NCBI GenBank assembly: GCA_009760855.2
Contig: WPIO01000045.1
Coordinates: 1,413,501-1,477,500, forward strand
DNA length: 64,000 bases
Origin: Cristatella mucedo
Taxonomy: Eukaryota; Bryozoa; Phylactolaemata; Cristatellidae
Reading direction: 5' to 3'
The position numbers and the translations under genes were made by a program. Shown piece after piece: positions 23,140 to 34,239 of the stretch; the first letter of the stretch is position 1, and the number at the start of each line of letters is the position of its first letter. The notes under the pieces are model-generated. The model searched no databases. It saw only the letters and a list, made by a program, of their open reading frames with translations, and had not been told where the DNA came from.

Positions 23140-23990
23140 TGATAATGACAACAATATCAATGATAACGGCGCGCTTGATGAAGCGCCCTCACAGAACTCA
23201 ATCTCTTTCTGGGCGCTTGACATTTGCTGCAAGGGAAACGCGATTGAACGGTTAGTGGTAGTATGCTCAATAAGCGGCAAGTATAACATGGTTAGGGGTG
23301 ACAAGCACAGGGTCAGCATGAAAGTGCGGTTAGTGTCAGTGTGCACAGTGTCCGCACGGATAAGCACATAAAGGTCTAATCTCAGGGACACACGAAATGG
23401 TGTGATAAACAGGTGCGTTTTCAGTTTCTTTTCAAGTGTGGTCAAGTCAGTGGATGTCGTGACGCAAGTCGGAAGTGAGTTCCTCGGTTTGGGAGCATAC
23501 GAACTAAAGGTACGGTCGCCACAGGATTACAGGTTTGTACGAAGTATAGGTAAACAGTTAGATTCCGAACAGCGGGTGGTACAATGCTTAGCCTGGTGGG
23601 GGAGTAGATCTGATAGGCAGGCTGGAGCCAAAGAATGGAGTGACCTAACAGTGAGTGACAAAACCTTGAAGTCGATGCGTTGCTCGACAGGACGCCAGTG
23701 CAGGTCGTCGAGAAGGGGTTGTGATATGGCAACTGCAACGCTCACAACAGACAAGCCTAGCTGCAGAGTTTTGCACCAACTTCGAGTGGCTGATTGCACA
23801 TGCTGGTAGACCAGCAAGCTGTGAGTTACAGAAGTCAAAACGGGATATCACAAATGCATGGACCTACTTAGATGTTGTATTCCTATCTAAACAAGCCCGA
23901 ATTTTAGCAATGTTATGTAGCTGAAAGTAGGCAGACTTGATTGTGGAGCTGATGTGGTCGTCTAACAAAAGCTCACTTTGAAACACCCCA
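23140..23990 (-). mobile_element. LINE-B 3' portion
   Basis: Minus strand: C-terminal domain (frames at 23442-23851 with LVQNSAARLVC, IDFKVLSLTVRSLHSLAPACLSD spread over two frames), the UTR, the hairpin (GCGCCCAGAAAGAGATTGAG) and a decayed AAT tail. Frameshifts separate the motif blocks. Confidence 0.87.
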
Positions 23991-24087
23991 GTCAAGCTTT
24001 ATCAAGCTTAGCAATAGCCCGATCGTAGCGTAGCACTTGATACCTTTCGGCGCCCAAGGCACGCACACATCTCGTCACTGGTGGCCT

Positions 24088-24261
24088 GAGCCGTGATGGC
24101 ACAGTAGGCAAGGCGGTTGCTTTTCACGACCTCGGTCCCAAAATCGGGGGTTCGAATCCTACGGTGGGCAATATTTTATTGCCACTGCAAGCGGTGGTGA
24201 TAGCCGTAAAGGCTCTTCTGTCGCTATACAAAAGAGGCTGTTAAATTAGTTAGTATTTTTT
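24088..24261 (+). mobile_element. SINE-1, tRNA-derived
   Basis: The tRNA-like head runs from GAGCCGTGATGGCACAGTAGG (A-box region) to GGGTTCGAATCCT (B box). A body follows with GCAAGCGGTGGTGATAGCCG and TCTGTCGCTATACAAAAGAGG, and an AT-rich end. Head, body and short A/T tail are diagnostic for a Pol III SINE. The spacer that is palindromic in other copies is mutated here (GACCTCGGTCCCAAAATCGG). It is not a functional tRNA gene because the acceptor and anticodon arms do not pair. Confidence 0.88.
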
Positions 24262-25169
<908 letters not shown>

Positions 25170-25370
25170 GGAGTGTATACATCCGCATCAGCAGAATACA
25201 AATTGAGAAGGTAGGCGATTGGCATTATATGAAATACTTCAAAGTGAATATAATTCGTGCAGAGGTTACATAAAGTCAGAAAGAGCAGAAAAACATGCCG
25301 CGAGGATCGGAAAGGAGAGTAGCCGTGAGAGCCACAAGTCTAAAAGTAGATTCAATGCATGAATTATGTC

Positions 25371-25505
25371 ATGTAGCCATGGTTTGGCCCAGTGATAAGG
25401 TGTTCAACTTTAACGGCCGAGGTCATGAGCTCGAGCCATGCGGCGTATTTGAAGCGCCCGAATAGAGATTAAGTCAAATTAGGGCGTTAGACGAATGAAT
25501 TACTA
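25371..25505 (+). mobile_element. SINE-2, plus orientation
   Basis: The head is TGGTTTGGCCCAGTGATAAGG with a B-box-like CATGAGCTCGAGCC. The tail is TTTGAAGCGCCCGAATAGAG ... GGGCG. The hairpin return arm is partly decayed. It lies tail to tail with the next SINE-2. Confidence 0.82.
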
Positions 25506-25522
25506 CTTACGGCTACTTGGTT

Positions 25523-25675
25523 TATATAATTATATATAATTCATTTATATAGCGCCCCAAGAGAACTCAATCTCTATTCAGGCGCTTCACAAATGCATCG
25601 GGGCTCGAGCCCACGACCTCAGTCAGACCTTGGTCGGAGCGAGCACTTTAACCGCTTGACCAAACCAGCTCGGCA
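25523..25675 (-). mobile_element. SINE-2, minus orientation
   Basis: The reverse complement reads CCGAGCTGGTTTGGTCAAGC at the head, GGGCTCGAGCCCC at the B box, and a clean LINE-B-like hairpin (GAAGCGCCTGAATAGAGATT ... GGGGCGCT), then an AT-rich end. This and the copy at 55182-55323 best define the family. Confidence 0.85.
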
Positions 25676-25959
25676 AGTGGTTTGAGATCTGTGTAGCTGT
25701 GCGAGCGGTATCAGGACAGGTGTAGGGTTCGTCTGTGGTGCTCCTGCTGGCCCACACATGAGATGTCCATCCGAGATACTTACAGATAAATAAATAAATA
25801 AATAACTATGTAAGTATATAGCTGCACGAGCTCCAGAACGAGCCCAGAGCCAGAATCGCTGAGAGTCAAAGGTGTGGCTGCGACTCAAGCATTTACAGAA
25901 ATGACCATACCGCAGAGCTGTACCGCTTGGCGGAATTCCACAGCTTCAGACCCTATCTA
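25676..25959. other. Spacer with short (AAAT)n
   Basis: A short AAAT run lies at about 25788-25804; nothing else is recognised. Confidence 0.5.
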
Positions 25960-26490
25960 GAATGGATCAACGGTTTGGCTGGCCGTCGGGCTGTACTGGC
26001 GTTTTAGCTGACGGCGCCCACGCAGAGCGTGTAGAAATGAACCGCCCCTCCCCACCTAGTAGGCAGCCGAAGGGTAAAGACAGCGCGCGAACCAAGGAAG
26101 GAGGACAGGCTGCTGCATGGCCCTGCGGCCATTGCTCGCAGGCCAGCGGACGCCGCCCAACGGCCGCCAAAGAGAAGAGGCCGCTGGAGCGGAGCGCCTC
26201 TCGGCGACTCTCGGAGCCGAGTAAGGAGCCGCTGCCGGAGCAGCGGGAGCTGCGGCGGCGGCGGCCGCCGCCGCCCACTCACGAAGGCGCCGAAGGCAAA
26301 CCGCGCGGCAGCACCGCCGCCGCCGCCGCCGTTCACCTGCAGCCAGCCGCGCCTGCCTCGCCCCGGCGGCTCGATTAGCTTGAAAGGCGGGCGGAAAAGA
26401 ATGTTCGGCTTCCCTTTAGAAGTTCTCGATGAGCAGCAGGTGGGGCTGCGAGCGCCCGAAGATTGGACGCATGCAGCAATGCAGGCCGGG

Positions 26491-26492
26491 GG

Positions 26493-26567
<75 letters not shown>
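26491..26567 (+). repeat. (GGCA)n tetranucleotide microsatellite, about 19 units
   Basis: A perfect GGCA array lies inside the GC-rich island. Frames give poly-(GRQA) or poly-(CLPA) and are not genes. Confidence 0.97.
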
Positions 26568-26609
26568 TGCATGAAGTCTCCCCCCCGGAACCCACCACCT
26601 ACGGCGTGC

Positions 26610-26662
26610 AGCCAATGGGAGCACGGCGAGGCGGCCGCGAGCTCGCCGCGCTCCCATTGGCT
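26610..26662. promoter_or_regulatory. 21-bp inverted repeat carrying paired CCAAT boxes
   Basis: AGCCAATGGGAGCACGGCGA at 26610 is matched, with one mismatch over 21 bp, by the reverse complement of 26642-26662. The 11-bp spacer contains GCGGCCGC. Each arm holds CCAAT followed by GGGAGC, giving two NF-Y-type sites pointing in opposite directions. It could be a bidirectional promoter element or a cruciform-forming sequence. Confidence 0.6.
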
Positions 26663-26850
26663 GGCAGCTCTACTTGCTGGCGATGGATGCCCGATGCCAA
26701 TAGGTATCCGCTGGCGGCCCGGCTTACCCAGAGTACAATTAGCGCGTTGGCCGAGGCTCAGCCTTAGGCTGCTGCTGCTGCATTGACCTGACAGTGCAAA
26801 TCTGCGGAGCCTCGAGGTGAGAACGGGCTTCAAACGGAAGCTGAAATCGC

Positions 26851-29072
26851 ACGGGGGAGAGTGACCGAGCTACGATGGCTGCAACGAACGACTTCCGGTC
26901 GTTCTTCTAGTTGAAACTCGGAGCTGACTACTTCGAAGGATCGTGTGCTCATTGCAATCAGTTTAAGATCTAACCAATGATACAAAGGCAAAAAATGCGA
27001 CACGACGTCATAACGCTCTTGGCTAGCGTCCAATGGAGATGCGAGTTGATGCTGAACAGCGGTTAGCCCGGCATCCTAACGGCCCGCTAGCGTACATGTT
27101 GACTCTCTGAACAGGACATACGTGCTCGCTCAGGGCATGCGTGTGCGCGTCTATATATCGATCTCTGTATTTGGCCTTCGTTCAGCATGAGCGCAGAGGA
27201 GAAACTTGAGCTTCTTTAGATGAATACTGATTTTGCTCCTGCAACAGAAGCAAAACGAGTGCTTGCCTTAGCTAGCTAGCACTCAGCATGGTAGGCGAGT
27301 TTGATTGGAGGGCGTAATCTAGAACAGCTTCGCTGGTTGTTGTAAGGTATTGCGATGGACCTGGCTTATGTTCGACAGGAAATAGCTTGGTGATTGCCGC
27401 GACTATTTTGAGTAGCATTCCCTTCGTGGCTTCATGACCTAAATTCACATTTAGTTTTGTGTCTGCCGTAGCTCATCGGCCAAGAGTTCTTTCGGCGCGT
27501 CACTTGTAATTTCATCCACATTGAATGCCATGCTTTCCAAGCTTAGAATCACCAATGATTTAGCAATCGACGTTAGTCAAGTACAGAGAGCCCGATGGTT
27601 TCACGGCACGATCGTGACAAAAGTGCCAGTGCTCGAATTCTCCGTTCTTCGAGGCCAGTTTGAGCGCATAACCGAATGACTGGCGCTATCAAAGCAGAGT
27701 GAAGAGTATGCATACGTGAGAACATGCGCGGGCGAATGAATACCCATGAAAGTGCACCTGATTCGGCACCTGTGCCCCCCTCCGATTCGGCACTTCTTTT
27801 TCCAGCTCTCCCTCGCTGCTGTAACGTCCTCCCGCCGTGGTTTCCTCAATTGCCACCATTTTACTTCGGCGCAACGGCTCTTGCATTCCTTTTTTTTCTT
27901 TCTTGCACGAGACCAGGGTTAGCGAGAGGGGGCTTAGGTTTTGAGTGCACTAGAAAAAACAGGCACCCTCGCAGCGTTCGCACTTACGCAGACGTGCGCG
28001 CGCGCACGTGGTGCCACGTGGCCCTAGAGTAAGCCGCCCGTGCGACGACACGACTCTCCAGAGACTGCAGTGGACTCGCTGAGCGGAGCTGCTGTCAGCG
28101 ATTGGCTGACAGCAGCTCGCTTCGCACGCCTAGCATTACGTACAAACCCGCCAGCGGTGCGACGTCTTGCCCGTCTTGCATACGCGGGATAGCGTCGTCG
28201 CAGTGTCCGACAAGGGACTGATGGTGTAAGCGAGTTCGGAGTACCAGCTATAGCGTCTGCTGGCCAGGAACTCAGAAAATCAGCTTCAACAGCGTTCGCC
28301 GCTTTGCTGCACTTTGGGCACGAGCCGCTTCCACTCTCGCTCCTCGGGCAGAGCTAGGCCGCAAGCGCGGCGCTACGTAGCGGAACGCCGGCCTCGGCTG
28401 ATGAGCGACGGCGAAGCTCTCTCGGGCCTTGGAATCGCGGCTGACGTCTTGCACGTGCGGCGCCAACGCGTGCAACGCGGTACGGCGTAGCGACGCGAGC
28501 GATGCGTTGCTACGCCGACGATGGCGGAACGCTGCAGCCATGAAGAGCGCCCATGCCTTAAAATAACAAGTCCAAGTTCATAACGTAGAGAAGTCCATTT
28601 GACAGTAGCGGAAGGTTGCAGGCGTTCAACAGCTGCCATGACGTGTAGCAACTCTCGCGCGGCCCAGCTTAGCTCCAATGGCAGGGCACCGATGTATTAC
28701 GTGGCTTCAGTCTATGCTGGCGTGACCATCAATTATCGCATAATTGGCTCCTATCCTTTATAATTCAGGAACAGCGAGCAATGAAAATCATTATAGTCTG
28801 GCTGATTTAGCTCACCGCCGTTTAGGTGCGGTTTCGGCATCGGTGCGAGTATTTTCCAGTTCACCAGTTGCTATTTTTGAGGCAACAACTATATGGAGCA
28901 AAGCGGTTTTTGTTGGTCGATTTTTAGATTATTTAGGCTAAAAAGCTGCTGCAAGGTTTGAGGGCGGCCAGACCCGATGAAAAGACGCTCGCGTGCGGCC
29001 AGGCCTACAAAAATGATCACCAAATGAGAATATCAAAGCATAAGCAGCATGCCTGTACGAATAACCACAATT
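26851..29072. other. Unassigned, largely repeat-free; GC-rich at 27.95-28.7 kb
   Basis: This is the longest stretch without recognisable transposons. Frames at 27724-28032, 28272-28678 (two frames, minus strand) and 28744-28941 have no recognisable domain. CACGTGGTGCCACGTG (two CACGTG E-boxes) lies at about 28006-28021, and a CCAAT-centred inverted repeat at 28086-28118. A promoter or first exon here is possible but not shown. Confidence 0.4.
28086..28118. promoter_or_regulatory. Perfect 14-bp inverted repeat around ATTGG
   Basis: GAGCTGCTGTCAGC, a 5-nt GATTG loop, then GCTGACAGCAGCTC. Loop plus arm reads CGATTGGCTG, an inverted CCAAT box. The E-boxes about 70 bp upstream add to the promoter-like character. 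Confidence 0.6.
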
Positions 29073-29073
29073 A

Positions 29074-29376
29074 CAGCAGTCCCTCGTTGATCGCGGTTAT
29101 TGAGTTCCAGACTCCACTATGATGAGTGAATTTCCGCGAAGTAAAATTCTTTATAAATATAATATTTTCGTAGTTAGACCATAGAAAGCTTGTTCAAGAC
29201 CCTCTAAATACGGTTTTCAACGTTATTAGAGCCCCATGGACATGAAATAACACCCCTTTAGTCACCATTACACTCGTATTACCCAATAGTTTAGACAAAA
29301 TATGAGAGAATAAGACATGTTAGATGTTACAAATATCGTACTATTTTTATTATACATTTGATTACATAGGATAGCC
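29074..29376 (+). mobile_element. Pogo/Tigger-like element, truncated copy
   Basis: It starts TACAGCAGTCCCTCGTTGATC, close to the end of the 40277-41212 element. It shares at least CATGAAATAACACCC and TCGTATTACCCAATA with the reverse complement of that element's right part. The far end is missing. CAGTNGTCCCTCG termini next to TA are seen in pogo-type Tc1/mariner elements. No transposase is encoded. Confidence 0.72.
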
Positions 29377-29476
29377 AATGCGTGAACAGCCCGCTCTGAT
29401 TGGCTTGGTTTCACTACACCGAGTTTTCGGAAACAAGTCCTTGCCCGCACACAAAAATTGGTCGAGCGGCTGCACC

Positions 29477-29752
29477 CGGCTTTAAAGGATGCATCTATTT
29501 ATCACAGCATTTAGTGGGTCTCCGCGATTCGTTCTTTATGTGCTTGTGCGTGCTGACATTGTGCACGCTGCCACTAACCAAACGTGCATGTCGACCACGT
29601 GAATGTCGCCCCTAAACATGTTATTCTTGCTGTTTATCGAGCATGATATCACTGACCATTCGACCGTTCTTCTTTTACAGCAATTTTAAATTGCCCAGAA
29701 AGAGATTGAAGTCTCTGAGGGCGCTATATCAAATGCATTATTATTGTTATTA
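29477..29752 (+). mobile_element. LINE-B 3' fragment
   Basis: It starts within the end of the coding region (TTATCACAGCATTTAGTGGG), continues through the UTR and ends with a mutated hairpin (AAATTGCC ... GGGCGCTAT) and an ATT tail. Confidence 0.85.
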
Positions 29753-29814
29753 TAATTTGCGGCGGTGCTCGAATACATAGGCCTACATTCAATACGCATA
29801 GTAATTAAATTTTC

Positions 29815-29990
29815 CCTCCGTCACGCCGCAAGATGGCGCACTTGTCTCACGCAGCAAAAGGGCGCAGCTTTGTCTTTCGTGGCCAAAACTTCCGGGAGTG
29901 ACTTGGAATGGATGTGCAATGTACTTCTTCTATGATTCAACGAAGCGAGTCCACTGACAGTTAGCTGCCCGTTATTATTATTATTACTCT
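29815..29990 (+). repeat. Dispersed repeat R, copy 1
   Basis: CACGCCGCAAGATGGCG, GGGCGCAGC..TTGTCTTTCG, GATTCA.CGAAGCGAGTCCA and GAGCTGCCCG-like blocks recur in the same order at 41790-41955. An ATT tail ends this copy and AATAATA the other. It is about 170 bp, of unknown class, possibly a SINE or a MITE. Confidence 0.7.
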
Positions 29991-30778
29991 GTGTTAGTCT
30001 AATTGATTGTACTAAATTGGTGAGAACTGTAGCTGAAACATTGTGTTATATATGTAAAGATGTGTGAGCAGCCGCAAATGAAAGAAGACCGTAAGACAAC
30101 ATTGCTGTTTATTATATATCACATGAAGCTGGCCAAAAGCTAGTGGCCATGATGACCGACACTATGCCAAAAGAAAATAAAAGCTTATGAATGGGTCCGC
30201 TATTCTCCGGTGGAGACTTTCACCGTAAGAGGAAGTTACCACTGTGTCTAGAAAAGCAAACGCATAGCTTTGGTTTTTAGCTGTATTAAGGCATGAACTG
30301 AGAGCTGAATTGAGGGCTTAAAGCTGGTTATTTCTTGCTCTGCCAAAATTTGCGATTTGGTTTTTTAAATTCCATTAATTTTTAAACAATACTTGACCAA
30401 ATTGAGAAATTTGCATGAGAGAATTGTGTAGAGCTTAGGCATATAGAAAATCAACGATGAACAAGAAGCAAGAGGTGGTACTCGCAGCTGATAAGCATCA
30501 AGCCGCATTTAGAGGTATTTTATATGAGAGTGTGGTTACTCTGATAGCAAAGGTAATTAAATATCTGAACCAAAAGTTAAGGAGTATCTATAGAATAAAA
30601 TACAAGATGACCGGAAGTCTTCGGGGAGTAATTCTGGGACTAATACGCTACAGAAGGTTCAACGGCTTGCTAATGAAGATGGCTGCAGGAATGACTGTGT
30701 GATGTTGAGTCTTGCGTTAGTTTTGTTTGTCTTCTGAGATAGTTAGTCTTGAATATATCAGGAGTGGTAAGTTAATTA
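29991..30778. other. Unassigned AT-rich segment
   Basis: An 81-codon plus-strand frame at 30457-30702 (lysine-rich start, no recognised domain) is the only notable frame. Confidence 0.4.
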
Positions 30779-31390
30779 TAATAGTAATAATAATAATACA
30801 CTTGATAAAGCTTCTTCACAGAACTCAATCTCTTCGTAGGCGCTTTAAATTTACTGCCAAGGAAACACGATCGAATGGTTAGTGGTAGTATGCTCAATAA
30901 ACAACAAGAATAACATAGTTAGGGGTGACAAGCACAGGGTCAGCATGCAAGTATGGTTAGTGGCAGCATGCACAGTGTCAGCACGCATAAGCACATAAAG
31001 GTCAAATCACCGGGACCCAGTAAATGCTATGATCAGTAGGTGCGTTTCAGTTTCTTTTTAAATGTGGTCAAGCCAAGGGATGTCGTGACTCAAGTCGGAA
31101 GTGAGCTACAGGCTTTGGGAGCATACGAACTAAACGTGCGGTCTCCAAAGAATTTGAGGTTTGTCAGTTAGATTCCGAAAATTTTCTGCTACGATGATTA
31201 TTAGCCGGGTGGGGGAGTTGATCTGATAGGTAGGCTGGAGACAAAGAAGGAAGGGTCCTAAAAGTGATCGAAAAAAAAACCTTGAAGTCGATACGTTGCT
31301 TGACTGGTAGCCAGTGCAGGCCGGCGACAAGTGGTGAGACGTGGCAACTGCGACGCTCGAGACAGACAAGCCTAGCTGCAGAGTTGATCA
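30779..31390 (-). mobile_element. LINE-B 3' portion
   Basis: Minus strand: C-terminal domain in two frames (NSAARLVCLERRSCHVSPLV, GLHWLPVKQRIDFKV), the UTR and a mutated hairpin (AAAGCGCCTACGAAGAGATT), then ATT. A poly-A expansion at about 31270-31278 is among the frameshifts. Confidence 0.87.
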
Positions 31391-32520
31391 CTGTAGCAGA
31401 AATGCTTGCCATGGTTGAGGCTTCGCGTGGTGAAATCGGGCAAACTCAATTTACGACTAAGGAAGCCACAAATAGGGATTTTACTCGAGAGCTTAGAACA
31501 GCCTACAGGTAATATGCGAGTGTCTAGTATTTTAGCTTTGACTGTGGATGCGATGAATGAAATGATCATTATTCCTTTTCGGGTTATTGCTGCTTTGGAT
31601 CATGTGACTGCTGCTTGTCTGATGCTGGTCGAGCTGCTTTACTACTATGCTATTTTGCTGCGAACTGTGTCTTTACTCCAATTCAAGATATTATGGTTAG
31701 ACATCCTTGTTACATGCCTTATGTAGTACCAAGTTTTCGCAGCGTTTAGTGCGGTGGCAGTGCTATATGTCACATTCCTCTGAGTTAAGATGCCGACTGT
31801 GGAATATTGTTTTGGCTATGTTCAGTGCAGCGGCAGCGCTATGACACATGCATTTAAGTTATGATGACTGAAAAGATTGCTTGCCTATCTCACAATTTCT
31901 AAATTTCGACTCCACGCGTTTATATCGACTTGGAGAACATATCGTTTTGAGCATTGTGATGTCTGCTTGGCTTTTTCTGCGGTTATTTCTACGAGAATTT
32001 TGCTTTTTGAATGCAATGGCGTGATTTTAACGACTCTACTTGTAAATAAACTTCTTTCGGTTGCGATCACGCTAAGGTTGCTGAGACAACATGTCACAAA
32101 AGAAAATAGATTAGCTTTTCTTTTTGGAATCACTTGACTCGCTTTTTCATTGAGCTTTGAAAGGCTGCCACTGGGTGTATGCTCAACAAGGAGATCAACT
32201 GGGCCCATCATATTCCATCGTACTATCCAACTGACTGCAAGGTAGAGCAGGCTGGGTCGGTGAAGCGACGACGTCGGTGATAGCATGATCGCTAGTGAAG
32301 CGTTTCGTGGAGGTTTTCCCCTCCTTGCGCTGGGCGCACAAATCAGGTTCTCGTTTAGAGATCGCTGACAGGCCTCGTGCGAGATGGTGGCTGAAGCTCG
32401 TCTGTCTTGAGCTAGATGAAGTGCTGGCGACCTGAATGCCAGGCGAGCTGAGGGCTCAAAGAATTCGCTAAAGCCCGGCTCGATGCTGTGCTGGCTGTCG
32501 CTGATGAAGATTAAGAGGCG
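31391..32520. other. Unassigned segment with an imperfect about 80-bp direct duplication
   Basis: At 31732-31862 two copies of a segment share GTTTAGTGCGGTGGCAGTGC versus GTTCAGTGCAGCGGCAGCGC, CTATRTGTCACAT-like and GAGTTAAGATG-like blocks. Otherwise nothing is recognised. Confidence 0.5.
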
Positions 32521-33535
32521 ATAATAATTGTCATTATCTCTGTCTAGTTACTTTACATAATAATAATAATAACAATAATAATAATTCACTTGATAAAGCG
32601 CCCTCAGAGAATTCAATCTCTCTCTAGACGCTTTACATCTGCTGCAAAGGGAAATGCAAATGAATGGTGAGTAATATCATGCTTGAAAAACAAACAAAAT
32701 GAATAACATGGTTAGGGGTGACACGCACAGGGGTCAGCATGCAAATGTGGTTAGTGGCAGCATGCACAGTGTCAGCACGCATAAGCACATGAAGCACGAA
32801 TCACAGGGACTCACTAAATGCTGTCCTAAATAGGTGTGTTTTTACGTTCTTTTTAACTACGGTCAGGTCAGGGGATGTTCTGACGCAGGTCGGGAGGGAG
32901 TTCCAGGCTTTGGGAGCATACGAACTAAATGCACGGTCTCCAAAGGGTTTAAGGTTTGTACGAGGTATTTGTAGACTGTTGGATTCCGAAAAGCGGGTGG
33001 TACGATGCTTGGCCTAATGGGGGAGTATGTCGGAGAGATAGGCTGGAGCCAAAGAATGAAGTGACCTAAAAGTGAGCGACAAAACCTTCAAGGCATAAGC
33101 TGTACAGGAAGCTGTACCGTATGATTAGCGGTGACATGCGAAATGTGCTAACACGCACAGCATAATTAATTGTACCATGTTCAGCGTCGACATGCTTATT
33201 GTGGTATGTGGCAGCATGCACACTGTCAGCACGCATAAGTAAAGTATCAGTAAAGCTGCCGTGCGGATGGCGTATAATGTCGGGGTTTAGAATTACAAAA
33301 CTAGAAGGTCTAGGTCAAAGCCTTGGATCACTACCGAGAGCAGTTAGCATTCGTCATCGGCCGAAAGAGACCGACGGTGCTGTTCTGTTGCTCTGAGAGA
33401 ATATTTCCAGACTCCCGCTGAGCGGTAAACGACTTGAATCAGAAGATCGGACAGTACGCTGAGAAACTTGAGGAAAAATATCTCAGATAGGTAGGTAACC
33501 CGACTGACAGGACCTTGAAGTCGATGCACTATTTG
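32521..33535 (-). mobile_element. Old LINE-B copy split by a younger LINE-B
   Basis: The 3' end remnant (32521-32560) and the remainder (33099-33535) flank an inner insert. The right part carries decayed UTR and coding sequence down to CAGGACCTTGAAGTCGATGC. CATAA flanks the insert (32556-32560 and 33094-33098). Confidence 0.78.
32561..33093 (-). mobile_element. LINE-B inner copy with TSD CATAA
   Basis: An AAT tail, a good hairpin (AAAGCG on the minus strand as CGCTTTATC...), the UTR and C-terminal coding sequence extend to the GGTTTTGTCGCTCAC position. It is less diverged than the surrounding copy. Confidence 0.85.
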
Positions 33536-33540
33536 ATGAT

Positions 33541-33633
33541 GATAATAATAATAATAATAATAACAAATATATATATAGCCCCCTCAGAGAACTTAGTCTC
33601 TCAGGCACTTTACATCTGTTGCAAAGGAAACAT
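33541..33633 (-). mobile_element. Short LINE-B end with AAT tail
   Basis: The AAT tail at 33541-33563 and AGAGACTAAGTTCTCTGAGG on the minus strand identify it. It abuts SINE-1. Confidence 0.8.
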
Positions 33634-33805
33634 AGATAAATAAATAAAGCTTAGCTGATTTAACAGCCTCATTTAGAGATAGCTGCAGAAGAGCCTCTGC
33701 AGCTATCTATCTCTGCCGCTTGCAGTGGATGATAAGGAATCGCCCCCACGGCAGGACTCGAACCCATCGCCCACGGCCCGTGAAAAGCAAGCACCTTACC
33801 TGACG
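33634..33805 (-). mobile_element. SINE-1 copy
   Basis: On the minus strand: AGGTAAGGTGCTTGCTTTTC (head), GGGTTCGAGTCCTGCC (B box), GCAAGCGGCAGAGATAG and AGAGGCTCTTCTGCAGC (body) and an AAATA-rich tail. The B box is well kept. Confidence 0.85.
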
Positions 33806-33954
33806 AGGAAACTTGTACAGCGTCGCTATTAGTTCAGTGTCGGTTCAACGAGTAGGAGAACGCGGGCGGAGCTTGGCCACCGCCGAAGCTCCGGCGTTCC
33901 AGTATTTCCAGCTTCGGCCTGCGTGGCGCCACCTATGAGGCCCGGCAGATTATT

Positions 33955-34239
33955 TAAAAAGACATTAAAAAAAGAAGCTTAAAAATACGTCTGTTACAGC
34001 ATTTAATGGGTTACCGTGCTTCGTCCTTAGTGTGCTTATGGGTGCCAATACACTGTGCCGGGTGCTACTAATCACATCTACGCTTATGTTGACCCTGTGC
34101 ATGCCCATCGAACAACTTTATGCTTGATGACATTTGCAAATTTTACCACTAATCATTCGGCCATGCTTTCTTTACAGCATTTTTTTAAAGTGCCTAGAAA
34201 GAGATTAAGTTCCCTCAAGTGTTATTATTGTTATTTTTA
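33955..34239 (+). mobile_element. LINE-B 3' fragment
   Basis: TTAAAAATACGTCTGTTACAGC (coding end), the UTR with GACCCTGTGCATGCCC, TTTAAAGTGCCTAGAAAGAG and an ATT tail. The hairpin return arm is degraded. Confidence 0.82.

Larger units (their letters stand above)
25960..26850. promoter_or_regulatory. GC-rich, CpG-dense island; promoter candidate
   Basis: A sharp rise in GC and CpG (for example GCTGCGGCGGCGGCGGCCGC) spans about 900 bp. It contains CCAAT boxes in both orientations at 26610-26662 and a further CCAAT at about 26697. The open frames on both strands reflect GC bias and the GGCA array. A CpG-rich block with CCAAT boxes is typical of animal promoters, but no exon is identified on either side. 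Confidence 0.4.

Noticed and set aside
24088-24170. tRNA gene
   Set aside because: A and B boxes are present, but the acceptor and anticodon stems do not pair, and the sequence recurs with a fixed body and tail, so it is a SINE head. The same applies at 33.7, 37.3, 52.7 and 54.3 kb.
26004-26657. 217-codon minus-strand frame
   Set aside because: It depends on the GGCA array (poly-ACLP) and CpG-rich flanks.
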